A DNA stretch of 23,927 bases from CAYLYP01 sp964387795 (GTDB lineage Bacteria; Bacteroidota; Bacteroidia; Bacteroidales; UBA7960). Below are positions 8,148-15,360 of this stretch, piece by piece; within the stretch, counting starts at the first letter, position 1, and the number at the start of each line of letters is the position of its first letter. Location: the NCBI GenBank assembly GCA_964387795.1, contig CAYLYP010000048.1, positions 1 through 23,927 of the forward strand. The letters are read 5' to 3'. Under the pieces are notes generated by a model. It was not told the DNA's origin. It saw only the letters and a program-made list of their open reading frames with translations, and made no database searches. Made by a program: the position numbers and the translations under genes.

Positions 8148-9968
8148 CTATTTTTTATTAAGATAAGGACTTATGTCAAAACACATACCGCTTCTTGTCA
8201 GCAATTTATTATTAATCATTTTACAGGTATATTCATTGCTTCTTATCTCAAATATCGTTTCTGCCAGATTATTGACATTACAAACCTTCAGCGAATCGTT
8301 TTGATGATAAAGTAAACTCAAACTTACAGGGTCGATATTGCATAGTAAAGCACTATTTGCTGATACGTCAAGAGTTTGGATAAGACTGAAACCAGGTAAT
8401 TGTCTTATCTCAATATTCGACCCAACCCTTAGTAAAAGTTTGTCAGTTTGAGAAGGCATAAACATTGCACCTTTATAATATCTGTTATCAGTATATAAAA
8501 TATTTGTTGCAGTCCCATTAATCTCAAATACTTCTATTCCATTTTCAGATGATGCGCAGAAATAGTGCCCGTCTTCGGATACTGAGGCATAATCAGGAAA
8601 ATTGCAAATTGTATTATATGTGAATGTAAAACTAAAAATACTATCCCCTGTCAGTGTATTAAACACTTTACAGATATTAGAATTGCCATTAACAACAAAA
8701 AACCTGTCATTGCTTGTCAATGCAGCTAAACGAGTTTGAATACTACCTGGTAATTGTGGGATTATTATTGGATTAATAAAGCGGCTATCCGTGAATATCC
8801 ATGTTTCTTCCCCTGTCATAGCAGCAACAGTTGAATTGTGTGGTGCAGAAGCAACCTTTCCTCCGTATAAAAGACCCAACGGATTACCAATTATCGATAT
8901 TGTGTTTATTTCTTGTAATGTTGTTGCATCAAAAGCAACCAAATTGTTGTATTTGCTTGTGTATATAATGTTTTCAGTACTATTATAGGCGTATAATGGA
9001 AAGTTTGGCAGATTTAATGAAGTTCCCTGGGAATATTGTCCCCATGTTATGAAATGATTATTTGAATGGTCATAATGGGAATTTCGAGGTCTGGTTTCTA
9101 AAGAAAATACATAGGTTACGCCAAATAGTTGAGGGATAGTGATTGTTGTGTCATTAAAATCTTCCTCAATTATATTTCCCCCCTCCTTAAGACAAAAACG
9201 GCCATTTGCATAGGGCTTATCCCAATGTACACGAAGATTGTGAACCCCCAATTCTTCATAATAAAGTGTTGGGCTTGGTTCATTAAAATAATATGATTTC
9301 GTAATTGAATTTCCATCTTTCATGTAGGTAGTAACATTGTATTGTACAGTTCCACAGACATACCCGGAATCAACGAAAAGTTTTTGTGATGGATCATTAA
9401 TGGTAGTAGTATCAGTATGATTATAAGGCGAAAAAATAGTATATTTTTTTATATTTTTTTCCGGAAGTATAGTATTGTCCCAAAAAATCTCCAGAAATCC
9501 ATCCTCATTAACGCGTCGGCCAATTTCAAATTGGTCTTGAGGATTATGTATAATATAAATTTTCCAATACATTTCACCCTCATAACCCTCCATTCCCATC
9601 AATTCACCTAAACTACCAGTACCAGACGTAAAAATTACATCTATAGTCAATTCATGTATGCCTTCGTCTAATTGGGTTGGATTGATATTAATATTCAAAT
9701 AGCTATCATATATGGTAGCAAATTCGTTTCCATCAAATGACGCTACTGCTTTTACTAATTCTTTAGAAGAACTATTTTCCAAAGAAATTGTAGTATTCTT
9801 ATAAATATAGATTGTGTCGCAGGGACTAATGTTGTTCAATAAGATTGTAACCGGTATAGAATTATCGGGAGGAGTCAGATCTATGAAATTTTCTCCGACA
9901 GGCTCATATTCACAAGCCGATAATAATAATGAAGGTAATACTACTAACAAAAATTTCAATTTATTCAT
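8148..9968 (-). CDS. Large lipoprotein with propeller-like C-terminus
   Basis: A 606-residue lipoprotein. I choose the ATG at 9966-9968 rather than one 15 codons upstream, because it gives a clean lipoprotein signal: MNKLKFLLVVLPSLLLSAC with the acylated cysteine at 19, followed by EYEP. Residues about 40-330 look like two or three Ig- or fibronectin-type III-like beta domains (ITVDVIFTSG-type strands, LYYEELGVHNLRVHWDKPYANG). From about 330 the repeating 'fvv.g....kvfn..tg..i....' pattern (YTSKYNNLVAFDATTLQEI, RFFVVNGNSNICKVFNTLTG, HYFCASSENGIEVFEINGTA) resembles a WD40/YVTN beta-propeller. It begins 4 bp after the preceding beta-barrel gene, so the two are almost certainly co-transcribed. 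Likely surface or periplasmic, outer-membrane anchored. Ligand unknown. Confidence 0.75.
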   Translation of the reverse strand: MNKLKFLLVVLPSLLLSACEYEPVGENFIDLTPPDNSIPVTILLNNISPCDTIYIYKNTTISLENSSSKELVKAVASFDGNEFATIYDSYLNININPTQLDEGIHELTIDVIFTSGTGSLGELMGMEGYEGEMYWKIYIIHNPQDQFEIGRRVNEDGFLEIFWDNTILPEKNIKKYTIFSPYNHTDTTTINDPSQKLFVDSGYVCGTVQYNVTTYMKDGNSITKSYYFNEPSPTLYYEELGVHNLRVHWDKPYANGRFCLKEGGNIIEEDFNDTTITIPQLFGVTYVFSLETRPRNSHYDHSNNHFITWGQYSQGTSLNLPNFPLYAYNSTENIIYTSKYNNLVAFDATTLQEINTISIIGNPLGLLYGGKVASAPHNSTVAAMTGEETWIFTDSRFINPIIIPQLPGSIQTRLAALTSNDRFFVVNGNSNICKVFNTLTGDSIFSFTFTYNTICNFPDYASVSEDGHYFCASSENGIEVFEINGTATNILYTDNRYYKGAMFMPSQTDKLLLRVGSNIEIRQLPGFSLIQTLDVSANSALLCNIDPVSLSLLYHQNDSLKVCNVNNLAETIFEIRSNEYTCKMINNKLLTRSGMCFDISPYLNKK

Positions 9969-9972
9969 TGCC

Positions 9973-10662
9973 TTAATTCTTTTTGGTTGGGATAATAAAA
10001 ATAAGTCCTGCATTGATTCTTAGCCCATCCCAATTTGCTTTTACCAGTGTTTTTTGTTCTTTATATTTCAATACGCTTTGGAAATCAAATTCGTATCCAC
10101 CGCCCAAAGAAAAGTATAACCAATCTGTGAAACGATATTTTGCACCAAATGAAGGCTCAATATATCCTCCTATGCCATTCAGTCTTATAGATTCCTCTTC
10201 AGATACTGAATAGACATGTACTTGTTCTGTCATTTTGAGTTCTGAAAAAATAACACCTGAACCAAGTTGAAGATAGATCATTAAGGGGGAATAGCCTAAG
10301 TCAAAATAATACCTGTAAAATGCGCCTAAACGATACCCATTCATTATCATATCCACTTTAAATGAGCCGGAATAATCAGCCCGGTGAAGGCGCCCTCCGG
10401 TTGTAAGGTATGAAAAGCTACTTCCGAAATGGTGATGTCCTGTATCAAAACCAATAGCAACAGAATGCGTGATATAATTTGGAAAATACGCTATTTCTTT
10501 AAGCCCATAATCATGAAATGTTGAGTTTAGCATTAAGCGTTGTATGCTTCTGATATCTTTTAATTTATATGAGCCGTAACCTGCCGAATACTCAAGTGAC
10601 CACCCCTGAGAATAGGAGAGTATTGGATAGAACAAGAAAAAAATTAGAAAAAACTTCTTCAT
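9973..10662 (-). CDS. Small outer-membrane beta-barrel protein
   Basis: A 229-residue protein with a signal peptide (MKKFFLIFFLFYPILSYSQ, cleavage after about 19) and amphipathic strands rich in glycine and aromatics (WSLEYSAGYGSYKL, HSVAIGFDTGHHHFGSSFSYL, GYRLGAFYRYYFDLG, YIEPSFGAKYRFTDWLYFSLGGGYEF). The build is that of eight-stranded OmpA/OmpX-like or PorT-like barrels of Bacteroidota. First gene of a two-gene operon with the propeller lipoprotein 4 bp downstream, suggesting a barrel-lipoprotein pair in the outer membrane. No close family recognised. Confidence 0.75.
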   Translation of the reverse strand: MKKFFLIFFLFYPILSYSQGWSLEYSAGYGSYKLKDIRSIQRLMLNSTFHDYGLKEIAYFPNYITHSVAIGFDTGHHHFGSSFSYLTTGGRLHRADYSGSFKVDMIMNGYRLGAFYRYYFDLGYSPLMIYLQLGSGVIFSELKMTEQVHVYSVSEEESIRLNGIGGYIEPSFGAKYRFTDWLYFSLGGGYEFDFQSVLKYKEQKTLVKANWDGLRINAGLIFIIPTKKN

Positions 10663-10750
10663 TTTATTAAAACTATTTATTTATCAAAATCCGTAACAAT
10701 GTTTGTAAATGCGCATTTTTATCTGTATCACTATTGTTTTTGCATAAAAA

Positions 10751-10832
10751 ACCCTTAATGACTTAATTCATTTTCCCTCTGCAAAAATATCAAAAAAGCG
10801 ATAAATATTAATGTTTTAAAAGAAAATGTTTT
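10751..10832. repeat. Dispersed repeat U, copy 4 (upstream of the barrel-lipoprotein operon)
   Basis: Matches copy 2 over about 75 bp with few changes: CTTAATGACTTAATTCA, then GCAAAAATATCAAAAAAGCG and TTAATGTTTTAAAAGAAAAT. It lies about 90 bp upstream of the operon start on the minus strand. A TATTTTTG (-7 box-like) is present on the minus strand. Confidence 0.75.
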
Positions 10833-11329
10833 GTTTGTTCATGGGGAAACAGGGAATATGAATTTTTGAACCAAGTCTTGCTGCTTAGTGTGTTGTGTTT
10901 TCTCTTCAGGAAAAGATTATTATACCATGAACTCCCAACTTTCCCATTAATTCATTTATTTATTTCATTAATATCAATTCCCAGGGTCGTATAATCTCTC
11001 CCTACCACCTAATGCTACGCTTTCTCAGTCAAATTGTAAAAATAAAAACCAGAATATTCTGGATATTTTAATAATAAACCTACAAAGTAGAATTAGATAA
11101 GGCTTTAATAAATGAATTTAAACAGAAATTTGCTTACAGAAAAGCTTAAACTATATTAAAACCATATCGTTACAATAAATAATGGCTATAACCTTTATCA
11201 TTATTTCTATTGGATGTTTATGAGTGTAATCTTACAAGGATTTGATTGAGTTAATTCATAGGGTAAAATATTAGAAAAAGTATTTGTTAAATATTAAAAA
11301 TTCTGTAAACTTGATGTATAGATGAGATT
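10833..11329. other. Divergent spacer between the minus-strand block and the DUF559 gene
   Basis: No gene seen. It contains the perfect palindrome CCAGAATATTCTGG at 11049-11062, which could be an operator for a dimeric regulator, and otherwise AT-rich sequence. Promoters for the DUF559 gene should lie near its right end, but I see no convincing TAnnTTTG box. Confidence 0.4.
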
Positions 11330-11782
11330 ATGAGAACAATAGAAAATTCAATGTTTTACAATGCACCTGAATTTATTATCCGGCGTGCCAGGGAATTAAG
11401 AGCCAGGCAAACTCCAGCCGAAATAGAGTTCTGGAAAATTATTGGAGCGAAAAAATTAATGGGCTTGCATTTTAGGCGACAGCATCCCATTTATATTTAT
11501 ATTGCTGATTTTTACTGTCATTCGCTCCGATTAGTTATTGAAATTGATGGAGAGATACACGATGAAAAAGACAAATATGAAAGCGACTTAAACCGTACAG
11601 CAGAATTAGAAAGGTTTGGAATTACTGTTATAAGGTTTATGAACAAAGAAATATTTGGTAACAGAGAAATGGTTAAAATGCGATTAGAAGAAGTATGTCA
11701 GGAACTATTACGTAACCATGAGACTGGGTACGATAATCATGGTATTATTCTCAACGCCATACACTACCCCCCAACCCCCTAA
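11330..11782 (+). CDS. DUF559 endonuclease-like protein with repeat-derived C-terminus
   Basis: A 150-residue protein of the DUF559 family, which has the PD-(D/E)XK/Vsr-like nuclease fold. Visible family features: the N-terminal helix RARELRARQTPAEIEFWKII (20-38), FRRQHPI (48-54), D60 in ADFYC, VIEIDGEIH (69-77) with E71 and D73, and ELERFGITVIRFMNKEIF (92-109). All the expected acidic residues are present, so it should be active if expressed; the biological role of stand-alone DUF559 proteins is not established. The family part ends near residue 128. The last residues (HYPPTP and stop) are encoded by the left end of the repeat element that starts about 11767, so the element has supplied the stop codon. 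An ATG at residue 8 is an alternative start. Confidence 0.85.
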   Translation: MRTIENSMFYNAPEFIIRRARELRARQTPAEIEFWKIIGAKKLMGLHFRRQHPIYIYIADFYCHSLRLVIEIDGEIHDEKDKYESDLNRTAELERFGITVIRFMNKEIFGNREMVKMRLEEVCQELLRNHETGYDNHGIILNAIHYPPTP

Positions 11783-11907
11783 AAGGGGGAGCTGTGCAGT
11801 AGGTGTACAAAACAGATAGCTCTTAATCAGGAAAAAAATGCTTGTATTTAACCCAGGAACATTAGGGCGACAGAAAGTTCCCCCTTCCAGGGGGCGGAGG
11901 GGGTTGG
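11767..11907. repeat. Repeat element E, copy 1 (~141 bp)
   Basis: Begins CCCCCCAACCCCCTAAAAGG and ends with CGGAGGGGGTTGG, so the termini form an imperfect inverted repeat; internal CCCCCT-AAA-AGGGGG and CCCCCTTCCAGGGGG also pair. The interior is nearly identical to copy 2, with four or five differences, mostly at the right end. Short length, terminal inversion and no ORF are consistent with a miniature non-autonomous element. Its left end overlaps the DUF559 stop codon. Confidence 0.75.
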
Positions 11908-12019
11908 TCATTAACCGAAGTAGGGAAAAATAATAAAAAAATTACTATTAACGATTCCGAATTCCGATTTCAATTCACAAGAGGGGGCATATTGAAAATG
12001 CATTCATCTTCAAACACTA

Positions 12020-12259
12020 CCCCCCAACCCCCTAAAAGGGGGAGCTGTGCAGTAGGTGTACAAAACAGNNNNNNNNNNNNNNNNNNNNNNNNNNNNNNNN
12101 NNNNNNNNNNNNNNNNNNNNNNNNNNNNNNNNNNNNNNNNNNNNNNNNNNNNNNNNNNNNNNNNNNNNATAGCTCTTAATCAGGAAAAAAATGCTTGTAT
12201 TTAACCCAGGAACATCAGTGCGACAGAAAGTTCCTCCTTTCAGGGGGAGGAGGGATAGG
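12020..12259. repeat. Repeat element E, copy 2, interrupted by the N gap
   Basis: Same left end (CCCCCCAACCCCCT) and interior as copy 1; the right end is slightly diverged (GGGGGAGGAGGGATAGG). Without the 100 Ns it is 140 bp, the same as copy 1. Both copies are in direct orientation, about 110 bp apart. Confidence 0.75.
12069..12168. other. Assembly gap of exactly 100 N
   Basis: The unknown bases number exactly 100, a customary placeholder. The flanks ACAAAACAG and ATAGCTCTTAATC are directly contiguous in copy 1 of element E, so the gap probably stands for zero missing bases or for unresolved repeat material. Confidence 0.95.
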
Positions 12260-12641
12260 TCATTAGGTGAAATAATCGTTAATCAGTAAATCGTTTAATC
12301 GCAAATCGTAAATTGATAGATACCTTCCCCATACCTTCTCCACTATCCACATGGACAATACTGAACCTGATAAGACCTTGGTATATCCCTGATAATACCG
12401 TGACCTATCCATGATATTGAAAACCAGATTGTTAAATGATTATCTTTAACATATAGTAACATAGAATTAACATGTATTAACGATGTTAAAATAATAAATA
12501 GCTGAATATCAGTTTGATAATCAAAAACAAATATTAGAATAAATGTTAATGGGATTGGTGTTGTCTATTGTCCTCTATTACAGCTTTTAATTCTGGTTTT
12601 TTAAGCTTAAACAGCTATGAACCAACTGCATGCTTAATTAT
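12260..12641. other. AT-rich spacer without a supported gene
   Basis: No coding region seen on either strand. AATCG is repeated several times at irregular spacing near 12269-12312. The rest shows no clear structure. Confidence 0.4.
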
Positions 12642-12807
12642 TGGTCTATTTGCACCACAATATCAGGTTATAGGTTGAGCCGGAGTTAAAGCGGATTTGA
12701 ACCGGTGTTGAACCGGGTTAAACCCGGCTCAAACCCGGCTCAAACCCGGCTCAACACCGGCTCAACCCTTAACTTGATATTGCCGAACCATGTCTTTGCT
12801 TAGACCA
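12642..12807. repeat. ~165-bp fold-back (imperfect inverted repeat)
   Basis: Outer arms TGGTCTA and TAGACCA; then CAATATCAGGTTATAGGTTG against its near complement ending CTTGATATTG (12774-12783); then GAACCGGTGTTGAACCGGGTT paired with the segment 12721-12765, with two mismatches that can be G-U in RNA. The core is GC-rich against an AT-rich background. No ORF. It could be a miniature transposable element or a structured RNA. Confidence 0.7.
12723..12766. repeat. Four tandem 11-bp units in the fold-back
   Basis: CCCGGCTCAAA repeated twice, then CCCGGCTCAAC and ACCGGCTCAAC. The opposite arm carries diverged complements (TTGAACCGG). The period is 11 bp, about one helical turn. Confidence 0.75.
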
Positions 12808-12829
12808 GGGAATTGCTAAAAATATTGAT

Positions 12830-12967
12830 AATTAGCGAATTAGCGAATTGAAATACAATTAATTAGCGAATGACAATTGTGGAATACAAAAGCATTGGTA
12901 AGATGAATGTAATAATATTGCGAGCCCGTAGAATCTTGTATTAATAATTTGCTCATTTGCTCATTAT
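12830..12967. repeat. 8-bp tandem-repeat element V, copy a
   Basis: Two units of AATTAGCG (12830-12845) plus a stray unit at 12861, then GAATACAAAAGCATTGGTAA, then the opposed TTTGCTCA repeats at 12948-12964. Same layout as copies at 14298 and 20415. It lies about 90 bp upstream of the U32 gene. Confidence 0.7.
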
Positions 12968-13011
12968 TTTTTTAATCTAAATAATTTCCATTTTTTTGAA
13001 ACAGAAAAGGC

Positions 13012-13041
13012 ATTGAGAAGCAAGCTAAAAATGTAATTTTG
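13012..13041 (+). promoter_or_regulatory. Probable promoter of the U32 gene
   Basis: ATTG at 13012-13015, an 18-bp spacer, then TAATTTTG at 13034-13041, an exact TAnnTTTG -7 box. This fits the Bacteroidota TTTG-N19/21-TAnnTTTG promoter with a spacer one base short. Transcription would start roughly 10 bp before the ATG, giving a short A-rich leader. Confidence 0.6.
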
Positions 13042-13058
13042 TAAATAAAAAGAAAGAA

Positions 13059-14303
13059 ATGACATCCATAGCAGAGATTATGGCACCGGCAGGATCCTTT
13101 GAATCCTTGATGGGAGCCATACAGGGGCGTGCCGACTCGGTATATTTTGGTGCCGGAAATTTGAATATGAGATCCAGGTCATCACAAAACTTTTCTATTG
13201 AAGACCTTCACCGTATAGCTTCAATATGTAAGGAAAATGGCCTTAAATCTTATTTGACGCTCAATACAGTTATTTTTGACAATGAAATGCAACAGATGCA
13301 GGAGATGGCACAGGCAGCAAAGGCAGCCGGCATTACGGCCATCATAGCATCCGATCCTTCAGTGATTGCTTATAGCAGCTCTATTGGGATGGAATTGCAT
13401 TTGTCAACACAGTGCAATGTAACAAATACAGAGGCCGTTAGGTATTATTCCCGCTATGCAGATGTCATTGTGCTGGCCAGGGAGCTGAATGTAAAACAGG
13501 TGAAAGAAATCACAAGGAGAATATCCGATGAGGGGATACGTGGGCCAAAGGGGGAGTTGGTACAGATTGAGATGTTTGCCCATGGGGCCTTGTGTATGGC
13601 AGTATCGGGAAAGTGTTATCTAAGCCTTGACAATATGAACTATTCGGCCAACCGTGGAGCCTGCCTACAGTTGTGCCGCCGTGCTTATACGGTAACAGAT
13701 AAGGATGAGGGCTACCAGTTGGATATTGATTCGGAATATATCATGTCGCCAAAGGATTTATGCACAATAGGATTTTTGGACCGGATCATAGGTGCAGGGG
13801 TAAAAGTATTGAAGATAGAAGGCAGGGGCAGATCGGCTGATTATGTAAAGACCACCGCCAATTGTTATAAAGAAGCAGTGGAAGCAATAGCCGATGGTTC
13901 CTATTCGGAAGAAAAGATAAAAAGGTGGACAGAACGCTTGTCCTCAGTATATAACAGGGGTTTTTGGGATGGATACTATCTGGGTCAAAAGATGGGCGAA
14001 TGGACTGAAAAATATGGTTCAAGGGCAACAAAAACCAAGGTTTATGTGGGCAAAGTGACTAATTATTTCTCAAAGCTCAATGTGGCAGAGATAAAGATGG
14101 AAACCCATGACATACAGAGTGGGGATTCTATTATTATCATGGGGCCAACAACAGGGGTGGTTGAAATGGAAGTTGGTGAAATCAGGGTAGATTTGAATGC
14201 AGTAGATAAAGCAGTGAAAGGCGAATATTGTTCTATCCCTGTATCGGAACTGGTACGCAGGGCTGATAAGGTATATAAACTTGTGGAAAACGAAGATAAT
14301 TAG
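13059..14303 (+). CDS. U32-family protein (TrhP/YegQ-like tRNA hydroxylation factor)
   Basis: A 414-residue cytosolic protein of the so-called peptidase U32 family. It starts IMAPAGSFESLMGAIQGRADSVYFG, the family's N-terminal barrel strand, and carries the signature EMFAHGALCMAVSGKCYLS (171-189). Four cysteines C179, C186, C202 and C206 match those that bind a [4Fe-4S] cluster in characterised relatives (UbiU/UbiV). Despite the name, characterised bacterial members hydroxylate RNA or act in ubiquinone synthesis; TrhP/YegQ makes 5-hydroxyuridine in tRNA from prephenate. The short gap between the two cysteine pairs and overall length (E. coli YegQ about 450) favour the TrhP branch, though I cannot separate it from RlhA-like paralogues by eye. 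Its stop codon lies inside an 8-bp tandem array. Stands alone behind its own promoter. Confidence 0.87.
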   Translation: MTSIAEIMAPAGSFESLMGAIQGRADSVYFGAGNLNMRSRSSQNFSIEDLHRIASICKENGLKSYLTLNTVIFDNEMQQMQEMAQAAKAAGITAIIASDPSVIAYSSSIGMELHLSTQCNVTNTEAVRYYSRYADVIVLARELNVKQVKEITRRISDEGIRGPKGELVQIEMFAHGALCMAVSGKCYLSLDNMNYSANRGACLQLCRRAYTVTDKDEGYQLDIDSEYIMSPKDLCTIGFLDRIIGAGVKVLKIEGRGRSADYVKTTANCYKEAVEAIADGSYSEEKIKRWTERLSSVYNRGFWDGYYLGQKMGEWTEKYGSRATKTKVYVGKVTNYFSKLNVAEIKMETHDIQSGDSIIIMGPTTGVVEMEVGEIRVDLNAVDKAVKGEYCSIPVSELVRRADKVYKLVENEDN

Positions 14304-14381
14304 ATAATTAGCGAATTAGCGAATTAGCAAATTAGCAAATTAGCAAATTAGCAAATTAGCAAATTAGCAAATTAGCAAATT
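14298..14381. repeat. 8-bp tandem-repeat element V, copy b (10 units)
   Basis: Units begin every 8 bp from 14298: AATTAGAT once, AATTAGCG twice, AATTAGCA seven times, then AATTGAATACAAAA. Unit 1 contains the U32 stop codon. Opposed units TTTGCTAATT and TTTGCTCA lie at 14443-14478, so the whole element (14298-14478) can fold back. Unit number differs between copies (2, 10, 6), as in a variable-number repeat. Confidence 0.85.
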
Positions 14382-14478
14382 GAATACAAAAATTGTAGTA
14401 AAATGGAATTTTTTCTATCATTCCATGATGACTTGTATTTATAATTTGCTAATTATCACATTTGCTCATTTGCTAATT

Positions 14479-14761
14479 AAAATATGGCATAGATATTGGA
14501 TAAGAGATTTTAAGAAGGCGGATATTCACAACTAAGGTATTTGATATCAGACAAAAGGCAGATACTTTTTAATATTATTTAAATATTCACCTTTTTAGTT
14601 TTGAAAAAAAGCCCTAATTTCGAAGTGTGAAATAACAGGGTTGGAAATGAAGCGTATGGAGGCCTGAAACCCAAGCCCCTAAAGCAAAAAGCCCTAAGAA
14701 AAGGAAATCAGAAAACACGACCAATTAATTAACAGTTCCAAATATTTAACCAAACTACAAA
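14479..14761. other. Leader region of the tlpA-like gene series
   Basis: Contains TAGTTTTG at 14596-14603, a TAnnTTTG-type -7 box candidate with no clear -33 element, followed by about 150 bp of leader. GGGTTGG (14639) and AACCC (14668) could pair. I see no known riboswitch fold. Confidence 0.35.
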
Positions 14762-15268
14762 ATGAAAAAGACGCTCTTAGCACTCGCATTCATGATTTCT
14801 CTTGGGACAGCAGTTGCCCAGGATGGTGAAAGTGCAAAAAAACTCCCTTCGGTTACCATAAAAACCCTTGACGGGAAGGATTTTAACACCGCAGACATCC
14901 AGAACGACGGGAAACCTATTATCGTAAGCTTCTGGGCCACATGGTGCCGCCCCTGTTTAAAAGAATTGACTGCTTTTTCTGATAATTACGAAGAATGGCA
15001 GGCAGAAACAGGAGTTAAGATTTACGCAATCAGCACAGATGATGCACGTACAAAAGCCAACGTGCTCCCAATGGTTAACGGGCGTGGCTGGGAATTTGAT
15101 TTCTTTATTGATACCAATGGTGATTTCAAAAGGGCAATGAGCGTAAGCCAGGTGCCTCATACCTTTATTTTAAATGGCAAGGGTGAAATCGTCCAACAAC
15201 ACACTTCTTTTGCTGATGGCTACGAGCTGGAATTGTTCGAGTTTATCAAAACCCTCGTAAATGAGTAA
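14762..15268 (+). CDS. TlpA-like thioredoxin-fold oxidoreductase
   Basis: A 168-residue secreted thiol-disulfide protein of the TlpA/ResA type. Signal peptide MKKTLLALAFMISLGTAVAQ (cleavage after about A19/Q20). The active site is W61-C62-R63-P64-C65 in SFWATWCRPCLKEL, and the cis-proline loop is VPHTF with P132. The segment between them (YAISTDDARTKANVLPMVNGRGW) is the usual TlpA insertion. Works in the periplasm, or tethered to an outer-membrane partner, probably as a reductant of disulfides. The start ATG follows an A-rich leader with no clear Shine-Dalgarno, normal for Bacteroidota. A strong hairpin lies between it and the next gene, so the downstream genes may be expressed at a lower level. 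Confidence 0.92.
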   Translation: MKKTLLALAFMISLGTAVAQDGESAKKLPSVTIKTLDGKDFNTADIQNDGKPIIVSFWATWCRPCLKELTAFSDNYEEWQAETGVKIYAISTDDARTKANVLPMVNGRGWEFDFFIDTNGDFKRAMSVSQVPHTFILNGKGEIVQQHTSFADGYELELFEFIKTLVNE

Positions 15269-15290
15269 TCAAAGGATGATTCCTGCAATT

Positions 15291-15317
15291 GGCTTATGTT
15301 AAAAACATAAGCCTTTT
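15291..15317 (+). terminator. Hairpin with T tract after the tlpA-like gene
   Basis: GGCTTATGTT (15291-15300) and AACATAAGCC (15304-15313) form a perfect 10-bp stem with an AAA loop, followed by TTTT. It would act as a terminator or attenuator 22 bp past the stop. Confidence 0.75.
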
Positions 15318-15360
15318 GGCATTTATGACAAAAAATAATTAACAAGAAACAAAAAACACA

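Noticed and set aside
11708..11911. Minus-strand open frame over element E copy 1
   Set aside because: Composed of the repeat and antisense DUF559 sequence; no protein-like features.
11992..12204. Open frame across the N gap
   Set aside because: It reads through 100 unknown bases and consists of repeat-element sequence.
12260..13058. tRNA or other known structured RNA in the long spacer
   Set aside because: No acceptor/T-arm pattern (GTTCGA-type) or other known fold was found; only repeats.
14298..14381. Possible CRISPR array
   Set aside because: Units are 8 bp in direct contact without spacers; a simple tandem repeat, with no cas genes nearby.
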